Source of the DNA: Lumnitzera littorea
Lineage: Eukaryota > Streptophyta > Magnoliopsida > Myrtales > Combretaceae
Length of the DNA: 64,000 bases
Assembly (NCBI GenBank): GCA_024138015.1
Contig: JAMXBB010000009.1
Location: 94,552,916-94,616,915, forward strand
Reading direction: 5' to 3'
Made by a program: the position numbers and the translations under genes. This document shows, piece after piece, positions 35,501-48,318 of this stretch. The notes beneath the pieces were generated by a model. It saw only the letters and a list, made by a program, of their open reading frames with translations, did no database searches and was not told the DNA's origin. Every line of letters starts with the position of its first letter. Within the stretch, counting starts at the first letter, position 1.

Positions 35501-38500
35501 ACCTGTGTAAACTTTGAGAGAAGTAGATTGTTATTCATCTAAGCCTTAAGTAATGTTTGGTTATATAATTTTCGTAGTATTAGTTTGGACAAAAAAATTT
35601 ATCTTATATTTAATTTATAAATTTACTTAGTGACTAGATAAAAATTAGGTTGATGAACTAAATAAAATACTTAAATTTTGTCATATTTGTATCATAGTAT
35701 AAAAACGAAATTCACTGAATAAAAATAAAAAATATTTTACATTCCAAAAAATATTCCTCCATATTATAAAATTAAGTTAATAAATATTACAAAAAATATT
35801 TATTTTATAATACAAATAATTAATTATTTAATATAAATTTATATTCAATACTGTGCAAATCAAACATAATACAATAATCTTATACGGTCTAGTCTTTCTT
35901 ATACCTGTTTTGTTCTGTTTTTTTTAGTTTTCTTTATTCAATCTAGTTCTTATAATCAAACGCTACGTTAGTTAATCTTTCAAAATAACAGTCTAAAAGT
36001 ACGTCTTTTCTCTAAATCTTTGAATTCTCACTAAAAGAAGATGAATGTTTGAATATTTTATAAAGTTTTATCGTTGATGACATTTGCCAAATTGAATAGG
36101 CAATTAGCGATTAGGATAATTTCTCTTTTGGTTCTAAGCCAATGCAAAGTTTATTTGAGTCTATGAGTTCCTCTAATTAAAGTGAATAGTAAACCAATTG
36201 GTTTACCCATTTTCACAGTCTATCATACTAAATCTCTTAAAGTTTTTCCAAATCCAATGGATCTAGCCCTCAGACCCTTCACTTAGCTTAAATAATCAAG
36301 CTCGGGTTGCTATTAAGCTTATAACCCTAAAATTCATTTTATCTCTCTATATCTATCCTTTGGGATATAATAAATAAATAAATTTCTTGATTGTTTTGTA
36401 AAGTTTATTGTATTTAAAAGTCATTCAAAAGAAGGCACATTTATGAGAGCTACATGTTTTTAAGTATTACTTATTCTTCTGGAAAGTTGGTTAAAGGAAT
36501 GCTCTCAATGAGTACTGACAAGGTGAAATTTCTTCACCTTTTTGCGCAAGACTCATTCCTTGGACAGAATAAGGAGAAATAGGCAGTCTTGTTCTTTTTA
36601 ACTACCCCTATAAAAGGTTTTTCACCTGTTAGCACTTCAATATGCCATCACACTTATTTAATATAAAAGTTTATGTCATATCTATAAGTTTAGATTTTAG
36701 TTTATCTGGTTATGGAAATAAATCTCAAATAAAATTTTTAGGTGATTTTGACCTATAAGTAAAGAGTTATTCAATAATGAATATAAAACTCATATTATAT
36801 ATCTATAAATTTAAACTTTTGAATTAGTCTACTGTGAAGTTAAATCTAATCATCACCCACCACTAACAGGAATAAGTTCTTCTACAACCACAAGCCAGTG
36901 GCAAGCCACGCACGGTGACCCATCGCCCAGACAAAAGCCAATCCTGATTCATTCATCGTGTCGGTGGTGGTGGTGAACATGAACCCCAATCTCTTTTCCA
37001 TTAAAAGGGGGATGAGCTGAATAAGAGAACTTGGCATCCCTTTGGTTAGCGCAAAGAATTCCTTGGATAGTTAGCGCGGCCATCAGCTTCGAATGACCAC
37101 TTGATTGGGGGGTTGCTGCTGCAATTTTTTTTTCCCTAACGAATGTTAAAATTTTTTGAAGATGAAGCTTTTTTTTTTTTTTTTTTTTTTTATATGTCCA
37201 TCGCTGACCATTCTAGTTGACGCACTTTCAAATTCCTAATATCATGCACTTCTCTCATATTCTATTCCTACAACCAACGCGTAATTAGGATTTTAAGTTG
37301 TCATTTCTACGTTAAAAGTGTAGTACAAGGAAGATGTTATATGATACTGGACATACCGCGCATCATCGCATACGACTAGGATTTCAATATGCCTAAAGCT
37401 ACAATCACAATCAGACGAATAATCATAAAGCTAAGAACACAGTTGGCACGTCTTGAACTAAGACTTTGAATATATTCCCCTCAGGATACAACATGGTTAT
37501 TTTATGGATTATTATAAAAATGGTTTGCACAATCTAGAGTTTCGTAGACAGGCTTCAATGTGCACTATTTTGGTTTTAACTCTGGATGAGACCCCACTCA
37601 CATGCTTTCAACCCTGTATTCATTACTTGTTATTTTGACTTGGAATGCACATTTTTCCATATCACTCACCACCACCGCCTCCTGCCGAAGTGCTTATCTC
37701 GTAACCCTTTTTATTTATGATGCTATGGTGCACTACCCCATCCACGACAACCAAAGTTGAATTTCTTGCTTTTTCATATGCATTTACTTAGGAATTGATT
37801 TCCTGGCGAGCATTTTTTGATTGGTTAATGTTGTGTGCAGCATCTACTATGGTTTCATTAATTAAGGGAAAATAATAAGTAAATCAAATAAACTAGTAGT
37901 GACGTGCAAAGAAAACCCCTTAAACTATCAAGGTATAATTTCATCTCCCCATACAGCTTTCAAAAACATGCATATATGTCCCTTAAAAGCACACTAAAAC
38001 CCCGTATCATGGCTGGTTTTTTAAAATGGTTTTGGAATATTATTAAACGTCAGGATGATTTATGATATATTTTTAAAAGTTATGTAAAGGTCAAATCATA
38101 TTTTAAGAGTTTATAGAGTCTATTTGTATTTGACTAATAGATTATCGATTATATTTTCAATTTTCCCTTTAATAAATTATATTATCAGAACAGATTTTCT
38201 GTGTTTAATCTATAATTAGTGAGTTCCATTAGTCTCCCTTGGTATATGCCAAAGTCCATAATTAATAATCAAATTACGATTACGATTTCTCTCTGAGAGA
38301 GTATCCTTGACAGCATGTGGTCGTATATACGTCTAATCTATTGAGTGATTTGATAAGATCGGAGACAAATCATAAAATGTTAGAAAAAGTTTAAAGCAGA
38401 AGATTACGACAATTAATATATTCTTCTAATAATCAAATGGAGCTACGTCGTTCGTACGCAAATATTGTTGCTTTGTTCTATCATTATTCAATTCCCATAA

Positions 38501-40414
38501 TTGAATATAATGCTCTTTAAGGATGTGGACATCACAAAAACGATGTCTGTACGCTCCCTGCAACTTCGCTGACTTCCATTTCTCGTTTTCCTTTTCCCTT
38601 TTGTTTCTTCCACCTTGCGAGTAATGCTCCATTTACCTTGGGATAACTTCTTTTCTTCTAGGTTTACTTGTACAAAAATAGTCGGTGGGTGTAATTGCTC
38701 CTCCGAGCTAGGGCAGAGTTAGTGTTTATGGATAGAATTTGAATTTTATTTCAAATCAAATGCATGTTGGTATTAAAAATAAATAAAATTGAATGTAGAT
38801 TATATATAATTGGTTCGTAACATTATTACATATACTTATACTGTGATTATATCCCATAAATTAGTTTTGTTCCTAATCGTGTCAGGTTTGTATTTACCTT
38901 ATTGCATCGTGTTAGAATTTGTCAACCCTACTCATGCATTAACTGTATTTATTTATATCTATTAGTAAGCTTAGCATAGTGTTCCCATTATATTGGCCAT
39001 ATTCATCTATATGACATATTGGTTATGGACTTCGCATCTAAAGATCGTTTGACATATACTTAAGTCCCATGGCATCCATTATCAATACATGAAAGTTAGT
39101 GATGCAGGATATACATGTATGAGATTTAATTATAGATTAGTCGAAACCCTCATGACTCATCTGATTTGAATGCCGTTCTTCAATAATTAAGTAGGAGCAT
39201 GTTCAAAAATCCTCTCCTCCGGAAAAAAATGATTATTAAGAGAAACTTTTATTGACAAAACTATAAAGATTGGCCATTCAAAGTTTGTTTTGCAAACTGC
39301 AACTTAACATTTCATAGTAAACCTAGGTACAGAATGAGTTCCTTTTAGAATTGACTAGCCTTATTCCTTCTCTCTAGTGACTCTTTTTATCATCTTTTGG
39401 TGGGGAATTATTTAGCAATAACCTTTTAAATTGGCTTCACATGATACACATATATGGATATGGTGACAAAAACTAATGTGTACGTGTTTGGTGACTTGAA
39501 CAAACCATCGGGGTTTTTACTTGATGTAAAATGAGAAACATGGATCTCTCCAAATCCTTATGGGGGATTTGTGTTTTTAACCCCCACTTTTAGAGGATAT
39601 CGTGGCAGATCATTGAAATGTTTGACGACTCATTCGTCGGCCCCGCGAGTTCACAAAAAGAGAAATTTCGTGGAACATAAGCAAAATGTAGTACATTCGA
39701 AGCTTTTATTTTAATTTTTTTTTTTTTTTTTGGTTCATGTTCCTTTACGACACATGTATTGGAAAATACCACACATAAAAAAAAAAAAAAAAAAATCGCA
39801 ACATGAAGCGAAAAGAGAAAATAATGCAAAAAGCAGTAGATAACAATGCTAAATTTTGGGCAAGGCTCTTTCCCACCTCCGATAAGAATGGAGAATTCCG
39901 ATTTCTCCCTAAATTGTAATATGTTCAGTCACTAGGCCGAGTTAGCTTTAAAAATAAAAAAATAAAAAAAAAAACATTTAAGCAATGGTATGACCGTATG
40001 AGCACCAAGGTGACTATATTAAATAATTATTATGCTTTTCAAAGTATGAAACCATATGAGTAATGGAGAAAATCCATTAGAAAAAATTAATGATTCTCAT
40101 AAATTCTTAATGGATAATGTCTTGAATAAATCCAATAACTCACTTATAATCTTGTTAAAGAGAAAAAATAACTACTATGCTTGTTCCGGCAAATCACATA
40201 ATCTTAGGATTTCACCAATTGATAAAGTTATCAACGAAATTGTAACTATAGTTAGAAGAATTGAAAAGATATATGAGTCAATATATATTTCAAGATAGAA
40301 AAAACCATGGATATTCTTTAAATAAAAAAGAAAAGAAAAGAAAAAAAAGCCAATAACAAAGTTAACAGACACTAATAGCCTTTTTAAACCATTTGACCTT
40401 AAACATTTTAATTA
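29504..40414. other. Long AT-rich intergenic region without recognisable genes
   Basis: I found no conserved protein motif on either strand. Minor features: (AT)n microsatellite at 31379-31404, TA-rich tracts at 32755-32795 and 33950-34000, a T-run of 24 at about 37170-37192, and facing T-run and A-run at 39714-39731 and 39778-39796. Segments 36880-37110 and 38480-38640 are GC-richer but give no recognisable product. Confidence 0.55.
31379..31404. repeat. (AT)n microsatellite
   Basis: An uninterrupted AT dinucleotide run of about 26 bp. Confidence 0.95.
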
Positions 40415-40873
40415 TTGTTGACATGGTATTCACTATCTTGATCTTATAAACTAATAAAAATTATTTCCTACAATCCATATGAGACTATATTTTACATAGG
40501 CCATTGATGTGTAATTACATTTATTTTTGCTACCCTCAACTTATAAGTCATTAAGTTCAAGGAAGCATGCGACAAGTCACACTCTGGTGATACATCCTAC
40601 CCTCTTTAATCCTCTTTTCTAAATCATGTTGAAATAGACCCTCTAGCTTATACTTTAGTTTGTTTATAAATCATACACCTACTAGTAAAGAGTCGGCTTT
40701 GATATTATTTATAATACCTTAGACCAAAAGTAGTAAACAACTAAAGTAATAAATACTGACAAACCTTCCAAAAGTTTTTAGTTAGTGTTGACATAATGTT
40801 TACTATCTTGGTCTTATAAAATGAAGTAGATTCTCTCACACAATCTATGTGGAACTATATTTCACATGGGTTA
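40415..40873. repeat. Pair of ~90-bp direct repeats 370 bp apart
   Basis: 40415-40505 and 40785-40873 share TGTTGACAT, ACTATCTTGRTCTTATAAA and ACTATATTTYACATRGG and are roughly 75-80% similar. Between them lies CGGCTTTGATATTATTTATAA, like an eroded complement of an iMet primer site. Possibly LTR remnants beside the copia element at 40893. Confidence 0.45.
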
Positions 40874-40892
40874 TCACTAAAGTCATGTAGCC

Positions 40893-41104
40893 TGAAATAG
40901 TTTTTGTAATTCACTTGATTTTCATTTATCATATGTGTAAATATATGCAAGTGTGTAGGACAACAATTAAGGAAACAAATCAAGGGCCTTAATTAAGACA
41001 ATCAATACAGAATGAGAGAATTAATAGAGAGATTCCTATAGATATAGTAAATGATTAAATACAACTAAATAATATATTAAATAACATAAGCTTTCCTTAT
41101 TATT
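40893..41104 (-). repeat. 3' LTR of the copia element
   Basis: Direct repeat of 45289-45495, bounded on the inside by the purine tract at 41105-41112. It begins with TG in plus orientation (CA on the element's strand). Confidence 0.75.
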
Positions 41105-41243
41105 CCCCCTTAAGATGAGAGTGGTTTCACCGTCATCTTGTCTCGAAAAGATTGAAACTTGCCTTTGGATAATGGCTTCACAAGAGCATTGGCTCTTTGT
41201 TCTTCATTTGAAATATAACAAACATGGAGTTGGTGTTTTGAGA

Positions 41244-44200
41244 CTAAATCTCGATTGAAACGAGATTCATTCCATAGATGCTTTGAACAAGAATAAAAAA
41301 TAGGATTAACAATGAGATAAGTATCGCTGAGTTATCACACCACAATGTTAGAGAGGTAGAGGTAGGAAAGCCAATCTTATTAAAAAGCGACTTTAACCAA
41401 TGGACTTCACTTACTACTGTAGCTAATGCTTTATATTTAGCTCCAGTAGAAGATCGAGAGACAATACATTGCTTTTGAGATGACCAAGAGATGAGATTTA
41501 GACTAATAAATGAATTTGTAATCTGAAGGTAAGCTATCCCAATCAGCATCAGAGTAAGCATGGAGTTGAAAATTTGATGATGGGCGGATGTGAAAGCCAT
41601 ATTAAATAGTGCCAATCAAGTAACAAAGAATATATTTAACTTGCTTCCAATTTTCATGTGTAGTTTGTGACTATATTGAGAAACGTGATTGACAACAAAG
41701 GTAAATGGGGTCGTGTAAGAATAAGATATTGTAAACTATCAACCACTAGCTTATAATATTTTTTATCCTTAAACTTTTCAACCAGTAGAACCAATTTGGC
41801 ATTAGAGGAGTCAGTTGGAGTAGAGATACACTTAAAATTGAGCATAAGAGTAGTAGGATCATTGATGTACTTTTGTTAAGTCAATAGTAAGCTATCCTTA
41901 GTCTTTGTTGTTTCAATACCAAGAAAGTAGTGTAGAGATCCCAAATCCTTTAGGGTAAATTGAGCTTAAGGAGCTTGAATTAATTTTATGATCAAATTAG
42001 TGTTGCTACTTGTTACGATTATGTCATTGACATAAACTAAAGAAAATGGTATATGTAAATAAACAATAAGGGGTCTATTTGGGAAGCTTTGAATCCATAA
42101 GAAAGCTAGGCATTTTTAAGATAATGAAACTAGCTCCTTATTGCTTGTTTAAGACCATAGAGAGACTTATGAATGAGATAAACATGATGTGGATAATGAT
42201 TATTAACAAATTTAGGAGGTTCAGTGGTAAACACTTTCTCATGAAGAGTTCCATGCAAGAAAGCATTAGAAATGTCTAATTGACAAATTGGCCACGATTT
42301 AAAGATTACAATATTGAGAATTAAATGGATGGTGGCATGTCAAATAACAGGACTAAAATTTTCTATATAATCCAAGATTGTTAAACTCATAATTTCACCT
42401 AAAATCGCTAAAGGGTTCGTCGAATCAGAATGTAAAATCAAAATGGAGAAGCCTAGTTATATATTATAATTATTATTTTCCCATTCAACTTGTATACAAA
42501 GAGTTAGTAAACTTCGTTTAAACATAAGTTTCTATAAGAAAACAATTTTATATATGAGTTAACTCAAAAAACTCTCTAAAATCATAAATTTGTAGAAGCT
42601 CATGAGTAGAATTACGATTTTGACAACTGTGGTGTAATCAATTCTAAGGCAATGATGAAAGCCCTTTACTATAAGATAAGCCTTATAGCAAGAAAAAGTA
42701 CTATTGGGATTCCATTTTATACGAAAAAACCCATTTGCAGTCAATTAAGTGTCTAGCTTGAGGAGTTGGAACCGATTCCCATGCCCCATTAGAAATCAAA
42801 GCATTGAATTCATCATCTATGGTAGCTTGCTAATTTGGATTTTTGTAAGCTTGAGTGAAACAAGTAGGTTCAAGCTCTTGTGTTTGAGCTTAGAAGTATT
42901 CATCTAAAGATAAGGATTTGGTTTTAGAATGAGTAAACGTGAGGTGATGGGGCTTAGATGTGCCTTAGACATTAGAGGACATATGATTTAGCTTTAAATT
43001 AATAATTGCAGAGGTTGAAGAAAGGAGGCAATTATTTATGTGGGGTATTGTTAGTAAAGTTGGTGTAGATGAAATAATTGTTGGTGAAGAATAATATGAT
43101 AAGGGAGATGTTATAGGAGGTTAGACAAGAACCAATTGTTAGTTGGCTAAGGTAAAGGAGGGTAATAGGATATTTGTTAAAGAAGGATGTTGTAGACTAG
43201 AAGATGACACATCACATTACTTGAAATCGACAAAAGGAAAGATAAACTCATAGTAAAGAACATGATGGGAAATATAAAGTTTTTCAATGGTGATATCTAA
43301 ACATTGATAGCCCTTATGAATTTTGCTATATCCTAAAAACACACATTTACCAAAGTAAGATTCAAGCTTGTTTTTGGTGTAAGGCTTAAGCCATGGATAG
43401 CAAAGGCACCAAAAGTTATTGAGAATGGGTAATTTGGATTTTCACGAACAAGAATTTCAAAGGATGACTTATTGTTCAAGAGTGGCGTTGGGAATATGTT
43501 AATGATGTAAATAAAAGACATAAGCCCTATATTAGGACAGTGCAGATGAGGCATGCATCATTGCTAAAGCAATTTCAACTAGGTAATGATGTTTATGCTC
43601 AATAAAACCATTTTGTTTAAGGGTTTTTAAGGGCATGAGCTGTGATGAAGAATGACATGTTCATTAAGGTACTTCTGTAAAGCTTAGTGTCTAACCCTAT
43701 CTGGGTGGAAAAAAAAAAAAACCCTAAAATCAATTTGAACAGATTTAATTTTACAGTTAAAGAAACATTCAACAAAATGATGGAACTTAATAAAAGTGCT
43801 AGTTCAGATTTATGATGTTTAAAGTAAAGACAACAAAATTTGCTAAAGTCATTGTAAAGAGGATGTAATAGTTGCTACCATCAATAAAATCACGTGGGGA
43901 AGCTCCCTAAAGATCACTAAAAATCAACTCAAGAGGAGCATTAACTTTATGATTAGAAAAAGTAAATGGTAATTTATGCATTTTGTTGACAATACAACCA
44001 TAACGAATGGAAGTGTTGGACTTAGTCAAAGATAAATCACTATCAAAGAGAGAGCTTTATGAATTATTTTATTGGTGGCATGATTAAGATGCTGGTGCCA
44101 AGTAGAAAACGAAACAAAAGCTTGAACCGATCTTGACTTCATAAAAAGTGACATGGGTAAAGTGTAGTAATCATTCTTAATCTCCTCAAGATAAATTGGT

Positions 44201-45232
44201 TGCTTAGTTACCAAATTCCTAATAAGAAAATGTTTAGCAAAAAGATTCAATATAGACAAGATTATATTTAATTAAATCATGATTAGAGAGTAAATTCTAA
44301 TGCAGATTAGGTACATGCAAAATATCATATATAAAGAGACAAAAATCATTTAGATAAGTAGTAGAGTAACCAACATAAGAAATAGGATGGTAAAACCATC
44401 CCTAATGGTGACTTTTTTAAGACCAACATATTTTGAATGAATTGCTAAATTGTCTAATTCTAAAGTAACATAATGGGTTGTTCCTAAGTCAACTAACTAG
44501 TTATTGTTTGAATGTCGAGAGGAAGTAGTAGTAATGTGAGACATTGGTTTGATCGGATTGTGAAAAAGGATCAATCTATTGGGCATTGATGAGAGCAGTG
44601 AACAACAACATTACAAATATGACAAACAATTGTTTTCATGTTAAGAGGCTATCTATCTCGTAAGATATTGCATGAGCATGATTAATTTTGGTGAGCAAAA
44701 CCATTATAAGGATGATAAGAGCTTAAGTTACTTTGACAGCTATGTATAGTACAATTTCTACTGTTTTGACCATGAGATTATCTTATGTGGCTATGAGAAT
44801 TCTAACATACTCTAAAATTAGCGAATGCATTAAGGGAATCAGAAGGACTAGTGTCACATTAAAGTTGTATTTCTTTGTTAAGAAGAAGACCATAAAGGAT
44901 AAGTGCTTCTAAGGCACACACAAATGGTCAATATGCTAACTCAAGACCATACATGATGTGATTCACAAAATCATTATCTACAAGAGGGTTACCTAGTGTA
45001 GCAATTGATTAGCCATGGGTTTAGCTTGTTGGACATAGAATGTTATCGAATCATTTATGCATTGAAGCTTTAAAGTGGCAAGCTAATTGATGTTTTAGTT
45101 GCCTAACTTGTGCCTTAAAGCTAAGAGCTTATACAATGGCAACCTTTTGCCATATTGCATATACAATGTCAACACCAACTATTGCCATGTGACATTCGGT
45201 CCATTAGAAGAAGTGGTAGTGATTTTGGTAGC
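41244..45232 (-). pseudogene. Copia gag-pol pseudogene
   Basis: Minus-strand order is correct for copia. Gag starts at 45232 (MATKITTT) and includes LLLNKEIQL. GAG-pre-integrase at 44259-44026 has STWHQHLNHATNKIIHKAL. Integrase end at 43554-43333 has FPTPLLNNKSSFEILVRENP. RT at 42744-~41860 has FFRIKWNPN, then FSPV and NAFLHGTLHE on the far side of a hAT-like insertion, and the catalytic box as YVND (42034-42023) instead of YVDD. The LNFKCISTP and DSLQYLILTRP motifs follow, and RNase H at 41615-41244 has ISWSSQKQCIVSRSSTGAKY and LWCDN. Stops and shifts are frequent. The protease was not located with confidence. Confidence 0.85.
42373..42631. mobile_element. hAT-like non-autonomous element, copy 2 (259 bp)
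   Basis: It sits between IDYT and FSPV of the copia RT. Ends CAAGATTGTTAAACTCATAA and (reverse complement) CACAGTTGTCAAAATCGTAA form an imperfect inverted repeat like that of 5865-6584, and internal sequence such as ATAAGTTTCTATAA and GAGTTAACTC is shared with it. Flanks are ATATAATC (42365-42372) and GTGTAATC (42632-42639), an 8-bp duplication with two A/G differences. No coding capacity. Confidence 0.8.
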
Positions 45233-45288
45233 CATGATGAAAGAAAAAATTACTTGTTTGGTTAAGAAACTTCAAGCTCTAATATTGT

Positions 45289-45495
45289 GAAACAATTTTT
45301 CTATTCTACTTAATTTTCATCAATAAAATGTATGAATATATACAAGTGTGAACTACAACAATTGCAGCAACAAATCAAGGGCCTTAATTAAAATAATTAA
45401 ACAAGAGAATTAATAGAGAAAATCCTCTAGATACAATAAATCATTAAATGCAATTAGATAAGATATTACAGAACATAAGCTTTCCTTATTATAAC
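45289..45495 (-). repeat. 5' LTR of the copia element
   Basis: Direct repeat of 40893-41104; the adjacent primer-site remnant lies at 45275-45289. The outer boundary is uncertain by a few bases. Confidence 0.75.
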
Positions 45496-47387
45496 TAAGC
45501 AACATATATACCGGTCTCCTAACATGATGGATTAGGTGTGATTTCCCCTTCCTCAATAATTTAATAATTAGTTGGAAAGAAAATGGCTATTATTGAGTAC
45601 ACCTAGAATGATATTTATTGTGAATACGATGGTCAAAATTTTTCAATTATATGTAAGCTTGTCTGAACTCAACTACTTTGCCTAAAATTCTTAAGTAAGC
45701 CTATCTGTAATATGCCTTATATAGTTTGTTGGTCTACTTAAGCCTGATAACTTTTTTTTTTATTTTTCTTTTTTCTTGAAATTGAAAATAAAGTTGTGGA
45801 CCTTAATTGAAACCTTTTTTTTTTTATTAGAAATCATGGCAATACATTTTACTATTAATACTAAAAATTAAACAACTTATCCACATATTGTAAATAAAAT
45901 TCGATATATAATTTAAGCACCAAAAAATATTCACAATATTAAATAAATAGAAGTAAATAAATAGATTGACAATAGTTTTAGAATAGACATATATATATTT
46001 GTTTTAAGAAATTGATGGGTTTATAGAGTTTTAAGGTTTGGATGATAAGATGAATAATGGTGTAGGCAAAGGGGACAAAAAAAGGGAGGTTTTTACCTTT
46101 AAATAACAATAGACTTGTTTGTACATATGTCAAATTTTGAGTTTTATTCTTTTTAATCTAATGTATGCAACATAATAGAAGTCCTCACAACTTTTAGAAT
46201 TTGGCAATTAAGTCATTAATTTTTTAACTTTAATAGAAAATGCAATGACTTTAACAATGCACAATCACCTTCTAACATGCCATGTGACATAGATATGTTT
46301 TCATATATTTATTTTTTATTCTACATAACTCTAACTGTGCATCTCCCTTAATAAATATATAAAAAGACAAGTTTTTCAAGGTTGTAGGTTGCCCTCATTA
46401 GCCACCTAGCTATTGGAAGTAGCAATGCACTATAGTAGGTGAATTGTTTACCTGGGTAGTTTGAAACCAAAATAAAACAAATTACAATGGCTTATAGTCA
46501 TAATCTATAAGCTGGTGGTGAAAGCACTACATACCTTCAGGTTGCCCTATCTACTTAAGGTAGTTGACAGTTGTCATCACTAAATAAATGAATAAAAATA
46601 ATTTACGAATTAAATCTAGATTAGGTGGCATGGCCTATAACAAGCTACAAAGTCTAAATGTGGGGTTAAAACCCAACCTAAATCGATGAACATCTATAGG
46701 AGTAATAGTTTGTGTAGCAAAAGTGGTACCAACTTGATGCATAGGTTCTTTAGATTAGGAGGCAACAACACTAGCAACTGGCAATGTATGATCTATCACC
46801 TGGAGGGGGAAGCTACTTACTACACCCATTTATTAGTTCATTTTATTTGTCTTTTCTTTGTTTAGATTCTCTCATTTTTCAAGAATAAATTTTATCATTC
46901 AAGCTTTTGATGTTACATTTACAAATAATGTAGCATGCCAAATTAAAGTCTAAACGGCACAAAAACTCTTAAAGTACATTAAACTAGTATTTATATGGCT
47001 TATTGAGACATGAATACATTGTTTACAAAATTTTAGGATCTTAGTATTAAAATCCAATATTTCATAAATTGATTAAAAAGTTTCTAAAAATTTGACTATC
47101 ATTGCATTTTTCTCTATTTAATAAGAGTCTACTATTGGAGTTTTAAGTTTGAGGTGTAAGTTTTTTTATATTATTATTGTAATTGACATGTCATTACAAA
47201 GATTTTCCCAAAATTAAAATTTTTACGCAATTGCTATTTTTGTCTTTGAACGAATGCATGTAGACATGAACTTAATTTGATCATTTTTCATATTTTTAGA
47301 ACTATAAAATAATAATAATAAATAGATAAACTATTATGGCAAATACAAAGGAGTAAAAAACACAAGTCTATTGGTAAAATTTTTTTT
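45496..47387. other. AT-rich DNA, no gene recognised
   Basis: No conserved motif on either strand. Two loosely similar segments, 46378-46440 and 46530-46580, both contain AGGTTGCCCT followed by a short GGAAGTAG/AAGGTAG motif. Nothing else stands out. Confidence 0.5.
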
Positions 47388-47475
47388 ACTGATTGCAATG
47401 AGAGAGGAGAGATTCGAACTTAGTCTATTCAACTTAGAAGACTAATGTCTATGCCGTTAGACTACAAGGCCATTA
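47388..47475 (-). repeat. tRNA-derived (SINE-like) sequence
   Basis: The minus strand reads GGCCTTGTAGTCTAACGG, which fits a tRNA A box (TAGTCTAACGG), and ~40 nt later AGTTCGAATCTC, which fits a B box. Spacing is tRNA-like but the arms do not pair well enough for a functional tRNA. It may be a SINE head whose body runs towards 47340, ending near a T/A-rich tract. Confidence 0.55.
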
Positions 47476-48318
47476 ATACCTATGGGTAAAATTCTCAACC
47501 TTTCTATCAAGATTGATGATGTCGCTGTAACCCTTTGTAAGCTGCTTATTTTGCTAAGCCATGATCCACTTTTGAATATTTTGACTTACTATGATGGTAT
47601 ATGCGACTACTACCATCAACTTCTTAAGTTGCCAACATGGATTGGTAGTTTGTTAACCACCACCATTAACTTCTACATTTGAAAAGAAAAATTAAAAACC
47701 TTCTTAGCACCTTCACTTGCATAAGCTAAGAAAATAGATGTCTAAATCCAAAGTACCTAAACCTTTTCCTTTTTTCTTTTCTTTTTCAAATCCAGTATTG
47801 GTGGTTGATAATTCATTAAAGCTAATTATCACCACTCAATAAACTTAATGATTTTTGTTAGAGACTAGATTATGACCTACTAAAATGGGGACTCATCCTT
47901 TGGTAATTGATTGCTTGATCAATTATAAGAGATTATGGCGATGCTACTCCTTTGGTGGTTTTATAGCCTTATTAAGTTTAAGATTTTTCTATGTACTTTT
48001 AGAGCTCATGTATCTTTATTTTTGTAATATAATAATTAGCAATTGTCAAAGATTAGGTAGGGTGAAAGTCGTTAGAAATCATAAGTAGTAGTTGTCTTTA
48101 ATATAGGGAACTTTATTTGTCTGGTGTTTGGTAGGCTTTGATGAAGTTACTATTTATAAGAAGAGCCTTTATAAATGGCTTTAGTGTGTAGAACTTTAAC
48201 TGATGTGAAATGAATTATTACCCTAAACTCTTATATTACTATCTGCTCTCATTTATATATTCTACTCCTAATAATGGTAAGTGAACTTTCTTTTTGAGAA
48301 TTGATCTTCCAACTTTAA
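47476..48318. other. No gene; probable copia LTR/leader at ~48000-48290
   Basis: 48080-48260 has the style of a copia LTR (TTTATAAGAAGAGCCTTTAT, then a pyrimidine-rich leader), and TAATGGTAAGTG near 48273 could be an eroded primer site, directly upstream of the gag remnant. No second LTR is in the window, so it cannot be confirmed. Confidence 0.35.

Larger units (their letters stand above)
40893..45495 (-). mobile_element. Ty1/copia retrotransposon, complete but decayed
   Basis: Two ~205-210-bp direct repeats (40893-41104 and 45289-45495) flank a minus-strand gag-pol. They share CAAATCAAGGGCCTTAATTA and ACATAAGCTTTCCTTATTAT. A primer-site remnant (45275-45289, minus ATATTAGAGCTTGAAG) is close to the TGGTATCAGAGC of iMet-primed copia elements, and a purine tract TAAGGGGG (41105-41112, minus) abuts the 3' LTR. 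The repeats differ substantially, so the insertion is old. No clean target duplication was found. Confidence 0.85.

Noticed and set aside
47388..47475. Functional tRNA gene
   Set aside because: Acceptor and anticodon arms do not pair convincingly; only the A and B boxes are kept.
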